The notes under the pieces were generated by a model that worked only from the letters and a program-made list of their open reading frames with translations, had not been told where the DNA came from and ran no database searches. A stretch of 8,172 bases of DNA from Desulfobacterales bacterium (GTDB lineage: Bacteria; Desulfobacterota; Desulfobacteria; Desulfobacterales; JAUCGF01), in contig JAOZRC010000218.1 in NCBI GenBank assembly GCA_029940345.1, forward strand, positions 1 to 8,172. The letters are read 5' to 3'. Both the position numbers and the translations under genes were made by a program. Each line of letters opens with the position of its first letter. Position 1 is the first letter of the stretch. Shown here in pieces: positions 1 through 6,489 of the stretch.

Positions 1-1
1 C

Positions 2-298
2 CCTGACGCGCATTGGTATAGAATTCTTTTTTATTTCCCTTGGGAAGACTATCGTTACCTGGCAGTCGATTACTATAACGCATTATACGATTTTAATCTG
101 TCGCGTCGAAATATGCCGAACGCTATCGAACCTGATAATGAAACCGAAACGGAAGCTGTGCAACGACTCCTTTTCGGAAGAGCCACCATTAATAAAGACG
201 CTCCTGTGCTGGCCCCGCTGGAATTTATAAATGCGGCAGCGGAAACGGTCAATATTGATGTGATCGCACCGGGTATTACCCCATATGCATCAAGCTAA
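2..298 (+). CDS. 3' end of an unrecognised gene, ended inside an insertion sequence
   Basis: The frame is open from the first full codon at position 2, giving 98 residues and a TAA at 296-298. The ATG at 113 lies inside this open frame and is probably not the true start. The last five codons (PYASS) and the stop lie within the left inverted repeat of the downstream IS, so native sequence ends at about codon 93 and the IS supplied the tail. The peptide is rich in aromatic residues near its start (FPWEDYRYLAVDYYNALYDF). The stretch DYYNALYDFNLSRRNM weakly recalls the last helices of TolC-type outer-membrane efflux proteins, but the rest does not fit well and I do not assign a function. It is probably a truncated remnant; this cannot be proven without the 5' part or an intact homologue. 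Confidence 0.5.
   Translation, partial: PDAHWYRILFYFPWEDYRYLAVDYYNALYDFNLSRRNMPNAIEPDNETETEAVQRLLFGRATINKDAPVLAPLEFINAAAETVNIDVIAPGITPYASS
280..298 (+). repeat. Left terminal inverted repeat of the IS
   Basis: CCCATATGCATCAAGCTAA is the exact reverse complement of the sequence at 1931-1949. The match stops on both sides: position 279 does not pair with 1950, and inward of position 298 the two ends diverge. The final TAA of this repeat is the stop codon of the truncated upstream frame. Confidence 0.92.
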
Positions 299-348
299 AA
301 AAATTAACTATAATTAATTTGTTTAATATCAGTATATTATCTTGAAAT

Positions 349-384
349 TGACAAGTTTTCGACAACGTAATCCAAGGCTTGTCA
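349..384 (+). other. Possible hairpin in the IS leader
   Basis: TGACAAG (349-355) and CTTGTCA (378-384) are perfect inverted copies separated by 22 bases. The site lies between the left end of the IS and its promoter. In some insertion sequences a structure here keeps read-through transcripts from being translated into transposase. The stem is only 7 bp with a long loop, so it may be chance. Confidence 0.25.
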
Positions 385-424
385 GATTTGGTATACCCTT
401 GTGATGAGTGATGTTTGATATTCG

Positions 425-452
425 TTGACATTTAAACGGAAATATGTATATT
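425..452 (+). promoter_or_regulatory. Sigma-70-type promoter of the transposase gene
   Basis: A perfect -35 box TTGACA (425-430) is followed after 16 bases by TATATT (447-452). Transcription would begin near 459, about 25 bases before the ribosome binding site GGAAGGGG (485-492). The upstream in-frame ATG at 444 sits in the promoter itself, which argues for the start at 501. Confidence 0.65.
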
Positions 453-500
453 CACAGTGCTAACAACTTAGTCATTATAAAAGTGGAAGGGGTTAGCACG

Positions 501-1883
501 ATGACCGAAGGCATAAAAATAAACGATAAAGATAGTACGATAACACTGCATCCGGCCTTAATTGATAAAATCAGCGACATTTTCAATAAAGAGCAGATCG
601 AAAATGCGGCCAAAGAAAGCCGATTCATTCAGCGTTCGACTGGTAAAATAGAAGGAAGCGATTTTCTAGGACTGATGACTGTTAAAAATATGGAAAATCC
701 CTTTGAATCCTTGGCAGGGCTTTGCGACCTGTTAAAAGATATTAACCCGGAAGCGGATATCAGTCCTCAGGCATTAAGCCAGCGAATTAATTCAGAATCG
801 GCCGTCGATTTTTTAGAAAGCGTTTTGAACCAGGCAATAGAGAGAAATTTGGAAACCGTTACTGATGCCAGTGTTACGGAATCGTTATTGCCATTTAACC
901 ATATTTTTATTGAGGATAGCACCCAGTGCAGCCTGAATGAGAAGCTGGCGGAAGATTTCAAAGGTTCCGGTGGCAGCGCCAGCAAATCGGCTTTGAAAAT
1001 CAATCTGATATACGAACTTTCAGATATGATCATACAAAACCTTTATATCACTGATTCTAATGAGCCAGATCAATCACTATCTGTCCGAATTTTAAATTAT
1101 CTTCAGGCGGGTGACTTGGTTATAAGAGACCAGGGCTACTTTAAAATTGATGTTTTGGCACTGATAGCGGAAGCCAATGCTTTTTTCTTAAGTCGGCTTC
1201 TTAAAGGAGTCAAAATTTACCTGACGCCGGAAAAAGGCGCCTCTGAAACGGAACCAGGGAAACATATCTCCGAAAATTTTCCTAATCAGTCAGTAATCGA
1301 GATTAATGTATTTATCGGCAAACAAAGGATGCCTTGCCGTCTTATTGTTTATAAATTGCCGGATGATGTTGTGAATGCCCGGCGGAGAAAAGCGAATGCG
1401 GCAGCAAAAAAGAAAGGTGGAAAGTTAAGCTGGGAATACTCGGAATGGTTGCGATTTGGTTTATATATAACGAATACGGATGGAGAGATATTGCCTTCAG
1501 AAATTATCGGAACCGTATACCGCATTCGTTGGCAAATAGAATTGATTTTCAAATCCTGGAAATCTTTGCTTAATATCCATATTCTCAAAGGAACGGTGCC
1601 TGAACGAATTAAATGTTATCTGTATGGCCGGTTAATTGTCATAGCCGTTATGACAATTTTGTATTCTTATGCGTCCCGGTATGCGCTCCGTCATTTTCAA
1701 CGAGAAGTTAGCGAATATAAGCTTATATGCTGGCTAAAAAGACTTAGGCGTTTGGAAAGAGTTCTATTTTCAGGTATGATAGGAGAAATTCTCATTGAAC
1801 TTAAGGAGGATATACTCAGAAACTGCAAGCAAAAAAGAGAGCGTAAAACAGTTCGTGAGCTAGTGCTGCAACAGATACCGTAG
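501..1883 (+). CDS. IS4-family DDE transposase
   Basis: This 460-residue protein catalyses cut-and-paste movement of the surrounding element. The RNase H-like catalytic triad is visible: D139 in IEDST, D210 in VIRDQGY, and E347 in the IS4 signature Y340-x2-R343-x3-E347-x6-K354 (YRIRWQIELIFKSWK). As is usual in this family, a long beta-rich insertion lies between the second D and the E. The N-terminal 100 residues resemble the helical DNA-binding part of IS4 transposases. The C-terminus is strongly basic. I chose ATG 501 because GGAAGGGG lies 8 bases upstream and a good promoter overlaps the alternative ATG at 444, which would add 19 residues. The gene is more AT-rich than the chemotaxis genes downstream, as expected for an acquired element. 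No frameshift or internal stop is present, so the enzyme is probably functional. Confidence 0.93.
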   Translation: MTEGIKINDKDSTITLHPALIDKISDIFNKEQIENAAKESRFIQRSTGKIEGSDFLGLMTVKNMENPFESLAGLCDLLKDINPEADISPQALSQRINSESAVDFLESVLNQAIERNLETVTDASVTESLLPFNHIFIEDSTQCSLNEKLAEDFKGSGGSASKSALKINLIYELSDMIIQNLYITDSNEPDQSLSVRILNYLQAGDLVIRDQGYFKIDVLALIAEANAFFLSRLLKGVKIYLTPEKGASETEPGKHISENFPNQSVIEINVFIGKQRMPCRLIVYKLPDDVVNARRRKANAAAKKKGGKLSWEYSEWLRFGLYITNTDGEILPSEIIGTVYRIRWQIELIFKSWKSLLNIHILKGTVPERIKCYLYGRLIVIAVMTILYSYASRYALRHFQREVSEYKLICWLKRLRRLERVLFSGMIGEILIELKEDILRNCKQKRERKTVRELVLQQIP

Positions 1884-1930
1884 ATGGATAGCTTTGATCA
1901 GAATTATCAAACTACAGGCGGGGAGGCAGG

Positions 1931-1949
1931 TTAGCTTGATGCATATGGG
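1931..1949 (-). repeat. Right terminal inverted repeat of the IS
   Basis: TTAGCTTGATGCATATGGG is the exact reverse complement of 280-298. It begins 47 bases after the transposase stop codon. The next bases outward (from 1950) belong to a different, palindromic genomic repeat. Confidence 0.92.
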
Positions 1950-1966
1950 CTCCACCCACCCTACAT
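1949..1966. repeat. Half copy of a palindromic genomic repeat, cut at the IS end
   Basis: These 18 bases match 6424-6441, the right half of the large repeat between cheW and cheR, at 17 of 18 positions. The last 14 bases (CACCCACCCTACAT) are identical. The match begins exactly at the last base of the IS right inverted repeat. The other half of the palindrome is not found left of the IS, so this is a remnant. Confidence 0.7.
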
Positions 1967-2005
1967 ATCAATTTACCAAAGTAGAACTAAATAAGCTTAA
2001 CAAAT

Positions 2006-2039
2006 TTCATGATCTTAATCAATAGAGTAAGATCATGAA
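2006..2039. promoter_or_regulatory. 12-bp inverted repeat upstream of cheB
   Basis: TTCATGATCTTA (2006-2017) and TAAGATCATGAA (2028-2039) are perfect inverted copies with a 10-base loop. It lies 57 bases before the cheB start. It could be a binding site for a dimeric regulator, or a terminator-like hairpin left from the locus before the IS arrived. It has no T-run after either arm, so a classic terminator is unlikely. Confidence 0.5.
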
Positions 2040-2055
2040 TATAAATAGCCGTTAT
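2028..2055 (+). promoter_or_regulatory. Weak sigma-28 (FliA)-like promoter candidate for cheB
   Basis: TAAG (2028-2031) followed by 16 bases and GCCGTTAT (2048-2055) resembles the flagellar sigma-28 pattern TAAA-N15-GCCGATAA, with six of eight bases right in the -10 box and spacing one base too long. A start near 2062 would leave a leader of about 35 bases. Chemotaxis genes are often under this sigma factor, which makes the site plausible but not convincing. Confidence 0.25.
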
Positions 2056-2096
2056 GGGTTCGACTCATTTTTGCGCTATTACTAAGTGATTGTATA

Positions 2097-3164
2097 ATGA
2101 TAAAAAAAATCAAAGTGCTTGTTGTAGACGATTCCGCCGTTGTGCGGCAGACGATGCTGAAACTTTTGAATTCGCACCCCAAAATAGAAGTGATGGGAAC
2201 CGCCTCTGACCCCTATTTTGCCGCCAGGAAAATCAATCGCGAAGTCCCGGATGTTATTTTATTGGATGTGGAAATGCCGCGCATGGACGGCCTTACCTTT
2301 TTAAGAAAAATCATGAAGCAACATCCGATCCCCGTTGTCATCTGTTCGAGCATGGCGTTGAAGGGATCCGAAAATGCGTTAAGAGCCATGGACTACGGCG
2401 CGATCGATATCATTGAGAAGCCTCGCCTGGGAACCAAACTGTTCCTTGAGGAATCCAAAATCCGTATCTGCGACGCTGTCCTGGCGGCATCGGTCGCCAG
2501 GCTTAAAAAAATCACTCCCATTCGAACCGTGCCACCCAAACTCACCGCCGACGCCGTACTCCGGAGCCCCTGGGCAAAATCCGTGGTTCGTACAACCGAA
2601 AAAGTCGTGGCTGTGGGTGCTTCAACCGGTGGCACCGAGGCATTGCGATTGTTTTTAGAATCCCTTCCCAAAGACAGCCCGGGGGTTGTGATCGTGCAGC
2701 ACATGCCGGAACACTTTACCGCGGCGTTTTCAAAGCGGTTAAACGGTCTGTGTCGAATCGACGTCAAGGAAGCCGAGAATAACGACACCGTGCTTCGAGG
2801 AAGGGCCCTGATCGGTCCGGGCAACCGCCATATCCTATTAAAACGCAGTGGCTCCCGTTATTATGTCCAGGTCAGGAACGGACCGCTGGTCAGACGGCAC
2901 CGGCCGTCGGTGGATGTCCTGTTTCGTTCGGCGGCCCGCTATGCCGGCGCCAACTGTGTGGGGGTCATCATGACCGGCATGGGCGACGACGGCGCCCAGG
3001 GAATGCTCGAAATGAAAAATGCAGGCGCATTTAATATCGCCCAGGATGAAGCCAGTTGCGTGGTATTCGGTATGCCTAAGGAGGCGATTAAAAAAGGGGG
3101 GGTGGATAAGGTGCTTGCGTTGAAAAATATTGCAGGCGCAGTTTTACGCGCCTGCTTGGCATAA
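2097..3164 (+). CDS. cheB: Chemotaxis response regulator, protein-glutamate methylesterase CheB
   Basis: Cytoplasmic two-domain enzyme of 355 residues that removes methyl groups from receptor glutamates and deamidates receptor glutamines. The receiver domain (about 1-115) has the acidic pair D11-D12, phosphoacceptor D57 in [12 protein letters not shown]84-S85 and K108 in EKP. A linker of about 55 residues leads to the methylesterase domain, with catalytic S176 (GASTGG), H202 (VQHMP) and D298 (GMGDDG). These are spaced exactly as S164, H190 and D286 of the Escherichia coli enzyme, all shifted by 12. The length matches the family (E. coli 349). The start codon is fixed by the VLVVDDS motif so close to it; the ribosome site is weak (AAGTGA at 2084-2089). 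It is the first chemotaxis gene after the IS, with the MCP gene 75 bases downstream. All catalytic residues are present, so it should be active once phosphorylated by a CheA encoded elsewhere. Confidence 0.97.
   Translation: MIKKIKVLVVDDSAVVRQTMLKLLNSHPKIEVMGTASDPYFAARKINREVPDVILLDVEMPRMDGLTFLRKIMKQHPIPVVICSSMALKGSENALRAMDYGAIDIIEKPRLGTKLFLEESKIRICDAVLAASVARLKKITPIRTVPPKLTADAVLRSPWAKSVVRTTEKVVAVGASTGGTEALRLFLESLPKDSPGVVIVQHMPEHFTAAFSKRLNGLCRIDVKEAENNDTVLRGRALIGPGNRHILLKRSGSRYYVQVRNGPLVRRHRPSVDVLFRSAARYAGANCVGVIMTGMGDDGAQGMLEMKNAGAFNIAQDEASCVVFGMPKEAIKKGGVDKVLALKNIAGAVLRACLA
3132..3155 (+). other. GC-rich hairpin at the 3' end of cheB
   Basis: GCAGGCGC (3132-3139) and GCGCCTGC (3148-3155) form a perfect 8-bp stem with an 8-base loop, overlapping the last codons of cheB. 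No T-run follows, so it is not a standard terminator. It could stabilise or mark the 3' end of a processed cheB message, or reflect the Ala-Gly-Ala codons there. Confidence 0.35.
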
Positions 3165-3167
3165 TAA

Positions 3168-3183
3168 TTCAATTGTAATTGAA
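3168..3183. repeat. Short AT-rich palindrome between cheB and the MCP gene
   Basis: TTCAATT (3168-3174) and AATTGAA (3177-3183) are perfect inverted copies around a 2-base centre, four bases after the cheB stop. It could be an operator half-site pair; nothing else in the 75-base gap supports that. Confidence 0.3.
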
Positions 3184-3226
3184 GTTTCGCCACAGCGGGA
3201 CGAATCCACCATCTCAACCAAGGGAA

Positions 3227-3231
3227 AGGAG
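3227..3231 (+). promoter_or_regulatory. Ribosome binding site that sets the MCP start
   Basis: AGGAG lies 8 bases before ATG 3240 but only 2 bases before an in-frame TTG at 3234. The spacing selects ATG 3240 and the N-terminus [11 protein letters not shown]. Confidence 0.75.
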
Positions 3232-3239
3232 ATTTGAAA

Positions 3240-5675
3240 ATGTTAAAAAATCTAAAAATCGGCGTCAAACTGACCATCGGTTTCGGAATCGTAATTATCC
3301 TGCTTATCGGCATTTTGCTTTTAGATCGGTATGTCACCCATTTTATGACCCGTGGTTTTACGGCCCTCATGGATTCCGAGATTATCATCGCAAACCAGGC
3401 TGCGGAAACCGAAGCACTGATGCTCCAATGCCGTCGGGACGAAAAAGATTTTCTATTGCGAAAGGAGATGAAATACCTGGAAAAATTCGAGTCAAGTGTC
3501 GGGCAACTGATCAAAACGGCGCAGGCTATCGCCCAATTAACCGGGGAATCCGGATATAAGGAACAATCTGAACAACTCGAAAACATCATATCCCATACCC
3601 AGGTCTATGCAGACACATTCAGAAAAGTGGTAAGTGCATGGGAAACAAAAGGGCTCGACCATAAATCGGGCCTCCAGGGCAAGTTCCGAAAGACCGCCCA
3701 TGAACTGGAAAATGATTTAGCAACCCATAGAGTTGAGGATCTGTACATGGCTCTATTGCAGATTCGCCGGTATGAAAAAAATTATATACAGACCGGAACC
3801 GTATCTTATAAGGAAAAATTCTTAATCGCTATCGAAACGTATCAAAAACTACTTAAAAAAAGTCGCTGCGATTCCGCAACCAAACAGGTCCAACAGAAAG
3901 CGCTTGCGGAATACCAGGACAAAGTGAAAGACCTGCTGAATCCTAACGAAGGAAATTTGCCCCGGGATGAGGTTTATCAGTCTATGAAAGCTGCGGTGCA
4001 TCAGATCGAAGATGCTATAAAAGGCGTCTACATCCCGGCAGCTCAAGTGCTTTTTCTCCAGATCCGAAGGGATGAAAAGGATTATCTGCTCAGGGGAGAT
4101 CAAAAATACGTTAAAAAAACGCTCGAATCAGTGGCGAACTTATTGAACGCATTCAAGACTTCAGGCATCGGTGATGACCATAAAGAGTCATTGGGAAAAA
4201 TAGTGGCTGCCTACCTGGAAGACTTCGATGCCCTTGTGGCCGAGAACGATAACATAAATGAACTTATCGGGAAAATGCGAGCTGCGGTTCACGATATAGA
4301 GCCCCTGGTTCATGAAATTCATGAAAACGCTTCGGAAATTGCAGATTCCAAGACACGATCAATGGTTAAAAATGCTAAAGCCACATCGAATCTCGCTGCC
4401 GGTCTTGGTGGTGCCGCCATCATCATCGCCGTTATTCTTGCTTTTATAGTGATCCGCGATATAAAAAAGCAAGTCGGCGGCGAGCCTTCCGTGATTGCCG
4501 GAATCGCTAAGGAAGTGGCAAAAGGAAATCTGAATATTATCTCTGATGAAAACAAAAAATCCGGAATTCTGGCTGCTTTGATTGAGATGGCGGAACAGTT
4601 GAAAACCATCGTATCTGACGTTCGATCCAGGGCTGACCAAGTAAAAGAGATGGCCGTCACCGTGAAAAACGGTTCGGACCAGGTGGCCTCAACCTGTGAA
4701 CAGACCAGCTCGAGTGCGGAAGAGATGTCCCAGGGTTCCGGCCAGCAAGCGGCGTCGGCTGAAGAGGCTTCGGCATCCATGGAACAGATGGTGGCCAATA
4801 TCCGGCAAAACTCGGATAATGCGAAACACACCGAGGCCATCGCCGTTCAATCCGCCGAAGACGCCATCAAATGCAGGAAGGCCGTTGATGACGTAGTGTC
4901 AGCCATGAAGGAGATCGCCGGAAAAATTTCAATTATCGGGGAAATCGCCAGGCAGACTGATCTTTTGGCTTTAAATGCGGCTATCGAAGCGGCCAGGGCC
5001 GGTCAGCACGGCAAAGGCTTCGCTGTGGTGGCGGCGGAAGTGCGCAAGCTCGCTGAACGCAGCCAGATCGCAGCCGGCGAGATCGACATCCTGTCGCATT
5101 CCAGCGTTGACACGGCTGAAAAAACCGGCGAAATGCTGAAAAAGGTGGTTCCGAACATCCAAAAAACCGCCGAACTCGTGCAGGAAATTTCAGCCGCCAG
5201 TGCTGAACAAAACACTGGCGCGGAACAGATCAACCGGGCGATCCTCCAGCTTGATCAGGTCATCCAGCAAAACTCCGGTGCCGCCGAGGAACTGTCTGCC
5301 ACATCCGAAGAGATGAACGCAACCGCCGAGACCATGGCAGCGAGTGCCGAAAGCATGCTAAACCAGGCTGATGATTTGACAGACATCATCGCGTTCTTCA
5401 AAGTGGGTGATGCAAATATGCTGGCTTCCGGGAAAAGACAGACCGAATATGCTTTTCGGCAAGCCCCCTTACGAACAATGGAAAATTCAAGATTGACGGA
5501 TCATAAAACCAGAACCGACACCGAAAAATCCGGCGCTCCCACAGGCGGAAGACAACGCCCGAACGGCATGGAAGACACCTATCGCCAAACAGGCGGTTCT
5601 GATAATAAAAAAGTCGAATTAGAAAATGAAAAACGAAGAAATACAGACATCGATGACGAATTTGAGGAATATTAA
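3240..5675 (+). CDS. Methyl-accepting chemotaxis protein with a long HBM-like sensor and a C-terminal tether
   Basis: Inner-membrane chemoreceptor of 811 residues. TM1 spans about 9-28 and TM2 about 385-405; between them lies an all-helical periplasmic domain of about 350 residues. That domain repeats an RRxEK motif three times (R65, R176, R276; for example [10 protein letters not shown] and [11 protein letters not shown]), as in helical bimodular (HBM) sensors but with one extra copy. A HAMP domain follows (about 406-458, starting with a QVGGEP segment), then the signalling coiled coil to about 720. Its hairpin tip is at Q572-G588 ([17 protein letters not shown]). Likely methylation pairs are E494/E495, E508/E509, E683/E684 and E690/E691, with Q502/Q503 as likely deamidation sites. 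Their distances from the tip match those I recall for E. coli Tsr, suggesting the 36-heptad class. A hydrophilic linker of about 84 residues ends in EFEEY, a tether-like pentapeptide. The ligand cannot be predicted; HBM sensors are known to bind organic acids. Confidence 0.95.
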   Translation: MLKNLKIGVKLTIGFGIVIILLIGILLLDRYVTHFMTRGFTALMDSEIIIANQAAETEALMLQCRRDEKDFLLRKEMKYLEKFESSVGQLIKTAQAIAQLTGESGYKEQSEQLENIISHTQVYADTFRKVVSAWETKGLDHKSGLQGKFRKTAHELENDLATHRVEDLYMALLQIRRYEKNYIQTGTVSYKEKFLIAIETYQKLLKKSRCDSATKQVQQKALAEYQDKVKDLLNPNEGNLPRDEVYQSMKAAVHQIEDAIKGVYIPAAQVLFLQIRRDEKDYLLRGDQKYVKKTLESVANLLNAFKTSGIGDDHKESLGKIVAAYLEDFDALVAENDNINELIGKMRAAVHDIEPLVHEIHENASEIADSKTRSMVKNAKATSNLAAGLGGAAIIIAVILAFIVIRDIKKQVGGEPSVIAGIAKEVAKGNLNIISDENKKSGILAALIEMAEQLKTIVSDVRSRADQVKEMAVTVKNGSDQVASTCEQTSSSAEEMSQGSGQQAASAEEASASMEQMVANIRQNSDNAKHTEAIAVQSAEDAIKCRKAVDDVVSAMKEIAGKISIIGEIARQTDLLALNAAIEAARAGQHGKGFAVVAAEVRKLAERSQIAAGEIDILSHSSVDTAEKTGEMLKKVVPNIQKTAELVQEISAASAEQNTGAEQINRAILQLDQVIQQNSGAAEELSATSEEMNATAETMAASAESMLNQADDLTDIIAFFKVGDANMLASGKRQTEYAFRQAPLRTMENSRLTDHKTRTDTEKSGAPTGGRQRPNGMEDTYRQTGGSDNKKVELENEKRRNTDIDDEFEEY

Positions 5676-5709
5676 GCGTAGATCAGAATCTGAAAAAGGA
5701 GAATCAACC

Positions 5710-6243
5710 ATGGAAAAAGAAAACAAAACCGTGGTCAGCAAGGCGGCCCAATACCTGACTTTCAAGCTGAGGGATGAAATGTTTGCTATCGATGTGCTTC
5801 AGGTCCGCGAAGTATTGGACTTGAGCAACATTACAAAGGTACCTCGTGCGCCGGACTTCATGCGCGGCGTGATCAATGTGCGCGGCAGTGTTGTACCAGT
5901 CATTGACCTGCGATTGAAATTTGGCTTGCCCAAAACAGAAAACACCATCGACACCCGCATTGTAGTCATGGAACTGAACCTGGAAGGCGAACAGGCATTG
6001 CTCGGCGCCATGGCCGACTCGGTTCATGATGTGATGGATCTGATGCCCGACCAGATCGAAGACCCACCCAAAATCGGAGCCCGCTGGCGTACTGAATTCA
6101 TCAAAGGAATCGGTAAACAAGACGACAATTTCCTCATCTTACTGGATATAGACAGGGTATTTTCAAGTGATGAACTGGCCCTTGTGGATGAAACCAGCGC
6201 AACCGTGGAAGAAGAGATTGGCAAAGATGTGACAGACGAATAA
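5710..6243 (+). CDS. cheW: Chemotaxis coupling protein CheW
   Basis: Single-domain cytoplasmic adaptor of 177 residues that links the receptor signalling tip to the CheA kinase in the chemosensory array. The CheW fold is recognisable from QYLTFKLRDEMFAIDVLQVREVL (about 14-36), VPRAPDFMRGVINVRG (44-59) and VVPVIDLRLKFGL (61-73). R58 in NVRG is the conserved arginine of the family. The protein is slightly longer than average because of an acidic tail (about 155-177, ending EEEIGKDVTDE). I chose ATG 5710 because AGGAG (5697-5701) lies 8 bases upstream; the frame continues back to 5626, but that would overlap the MCP gene and has no support. It starts 34 bases after the MCP stop, so the two are surely co-transcribed and the pair probably works as a receptor-coupler unit. 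Confidence 0.96.
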   Translation: MEKENKTVVSKAAQYLTFKLRDEMFAIDVLQVREVLDLSNITKVPRAPDFMRGVINVRGSVVPVIDLRLKFGLPKTENTIDTRIVVMELNLEGEQALLGAMADSVHDVMDLMPDQIEDPPKIGARWRTEFIKGIGKQDDNFLILLDIDRVFSSDELALVDETSATVEEEIGKDVTDE

Positions 6244-6273
6244 TAGCCGTTTACGCCCTCCCTCAGCCAGTAG

Positions 6274-6299
6274 GTCAGGTTAGCGCAGCGTAACCCGAC
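6274..6299. repeat. Palindromic repeat, GTCAGGTTA...TAACCCGAC type
   Basis: The arms GTCAGGTTA (6274-6282) and TAACCCGAC (6291-6299) pair at eight of nine positions around GCGCAGCG. The centre AGCGCAGCGTAACCC resembles the centre of the larger repeat at 6356-6440, so both seem to belong to one family of short intergenic repeats. It starts 31 bases after the cheW stop. Confidence 0.65.
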
Positions 6300-6355
6300 G
6301 TTCAAGCCGGTTTATGACGGGCAAAAGCGAAGGGAGGAGAGAGTGAACGCTTACG

Positions 6356-6440
6356 TGTAGGGTGGGTGAAGCGTAGCGTAACCCACCATCGTCCAGGCTC
6401 AAAAATACGGTGGGTTTCGCTGCGCTTCACCCACCCTACA
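6356..6440. repeat. Large inverted repeat pair in the cheW-cheR gap
   Basis: Two 32-bp arms, 6356-6387 and 6409-6440, are inverted copies with 30 of 32 positions matching, separated by 21 bases. One of the two mismatches would be a G-U pair in RNA. Each arm is itself partly palindromic: it opens with GTAGGGTGGGT and closes with ACCCACC around GCG/AGCG. The transcript could fold into one very stable hairpin or two small ones. Similar GTAGGGTGGGT repeats occur between genes in many environmental bacteria. Here the structure separates cheW from cheR and could terminate, stabilise or attenuate the message; no T-run follows, so intrinsic termination is not obvious. Confidence 0.8.
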
Positions 6441-6489
6441 TGGCGCAATATACACAAAAAGATTACCCTTAAATAAACACGGTGATAAA

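Larger units (their letters stand above)
280..1949 (+). mobile_element. Complete IS4-family insertion sequence, about 1.67 kb
   Basis: Both ends carry the same 19-bp sequence in inverted orientation, CCCATATGCATCAAGCTAA on the left and its reverse complement on the right, with no mismatch. They enclose a single transposase gene of the IS4 family. The length is normal for that family. The transposase gene occupies most of the element, with about 200 bp of AT-rich leader and a short 3' tail. IS4-family elements usually duplicate roughly 9-13 bp of target; the ten bases left of the element (270-279) and right of it (1950-1959) do not match, so this copy has no visible duplication. The element looks intact and could still be active. 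Confidence 0.9.

Noticed and set aside
444..500. Longer transposase starting at ATG 444
   Set aside because: The codon lies inside the -10 region of the best promoter and lacks a ribosome site, whereas ATG 501 has GGAAGGGG at good spacing.
2071..2098. TTGCGC and TATAAT with 16-base spacing just before cheB, resembling a sigma-70 promoter
   Set aside because: TATAAT overlaps the cheB start codon, so transcription would begin inside the gene. The protein start is fixed by the VLVVDDS motif, and no later start fits.
2939..3589. Open frame of 216 codons on the minus strand across the cheB-MCP junction
   Set aside because: It covers two clearly real genes and the gap between them, is rich in Ser/Ile/Pro without any motif, and has no independent support.
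4319..4840. Open frame of 173 codons on the minus strand inside the MCP gene
   Set aside because: It is a shadow of the receptor coding strand. It has no ribosome site or recognisable domain, and its composition follows the codon pattern of the MCP.
5626..5709. Longer CheW starting at 5626 and overlapping the MCP gene
   Set aside because: The extra 28 residues have no CheW similarity and no ribosome site, while ATG 5710 has AGGAG 8 bases upstream.
6356..6440. CRISPR array or attachment site in the cheW-cheR gap
   Set aside because: The repeats are inverted, not direct, with only two arms and one 21-base spacer; no cas gene, integrase or tRNA is nearby.
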